Assembly: GCA_033032175.1 (NCBI GenBank) | Contig: CM065323.1 | Location: 16,740,001-16,804,000 of the forward strand | Reading direction: 5' to 3' | DNA from: Saturnia japonica | Lineage: Eukaryota; Arthropoda; Insecta; Lepidoptera; Saturniidae | DNA: 64,000 nt | Shown here: positions 63,838 through 64,000 of the stretch, in pieces | How positions within the stretch are numbered: position 1 is the first letter of the stretch | How the letters are laid out: the number at the start of each line of letters is the position of its first letter | Program-made: the position numbers and the translations under genes | Notes under the pieces: generated by a model | Databases searched by the model: none | Told to the model about the DNA's origin: nothing | The model's input: only the letters and a program-made list of their open reading frames with translations

Positions 63838-64000
63838 AAGCATAGTAGAGGAACGGACTCTCAAGTACAGTTGCCTACAGCTACCTATGGGTACTTGGCG
63901 ATAGATTTTCAAGCTGAAATTGGTAGTTAACCAGGAGGGGACAAGTAAATGTCTTACCGCCATGTTATAGTTTCATGATGATATATTACCTTACCAGAAG
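63838..64000 (-). repeat. SINE-like repeat (family S2), partial copy 3
   Basis: Shares the order of words CTCAAGTACAGTTGCCTA, CTTGGCGATAGATTTTCAA and TTACCGCCATG with 48788-48890. It runs off the end of the window. Confidence 0.5.

Overview
This is almost certainly nuclear DNA of an insect, most likely a moth or butterfly. It is AT-rich and has no bacterial-style operons. It is packed with eukaryotic transposable elements of types common in Lepidoptera: tRNA-derived SINEs, short Helitron-like elements ending in CTAG/T, RNase-H-bearing LINEs, Ty3 and copia retrotransposons, mariner, hAT and Merlin. No complete, clearly functional host gene is visible. The only long open frame that is not an obvious transposon is a 795-codon minus-strand ORF at 8572-10959.

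Region by region. 1-7 kb: SINE, Helitron-like and other repeats, a dead Ty3 RT fragment (minus) and a small foldback element. 7.2-11 kb: a degraded gene on the minus strand encoding weak ankyrin-like repeats, a PD-(D/E)XK/Cap4-like nuclease domain and, in other frames downstream, a NACHT/STAND ATPase remnant with a damaged Walker B and no P-loop. 11.6-13.1 kb: relic of a LINE with its 3' UTR. 13.7-17.7 kb: a broken hAT transposon of the zinc-finger (TTF/ZMYM1-like) type with an 8-bp near-duplication. 18-24 kb: an RT scrap interrupted by a TIR element, two Helitron copies and a direct repeat. 25.4-28.4 kb: a Ty1/copia relic on the minus strand, split inside gag by a Merlin DNA transposon with a 9-bp target duplication. 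28.7-32.9 kb: a minus-strand LINE lacking its endonuclease. 34-49 kb: mostly LINE tails, MITEs, SINEs, a candidate solo LTR and an inverted Helitron pair. 49.88-55.86 kb: a structurally complete Ty3-type LTR retrotransposon with unusually short, identical 108-bp LTRs, a GACA target duplication and a tRNA-type primer site, but a damaged pol. 58.8-60.4 kb: a mariner inserted in a Helitron copy. 60.4-64 kb: LINE tails and SINEs.

The genes do not form a pathway. The picture is successive, nested insertion of mobile elements, several of which can be ordered in time: Merlin into copia, mariner into Helitron, and a TIR element beside an RT relic. The most unusual items are the nuclease-NACHT gene, whose layout recalls bacterial Avs/STAND defence proteins, the short-LTR Ty3 element that is young by its LTRs yet dead by its reading frames, and the repeated use of one small interval of the Helitron family as an insertion site.
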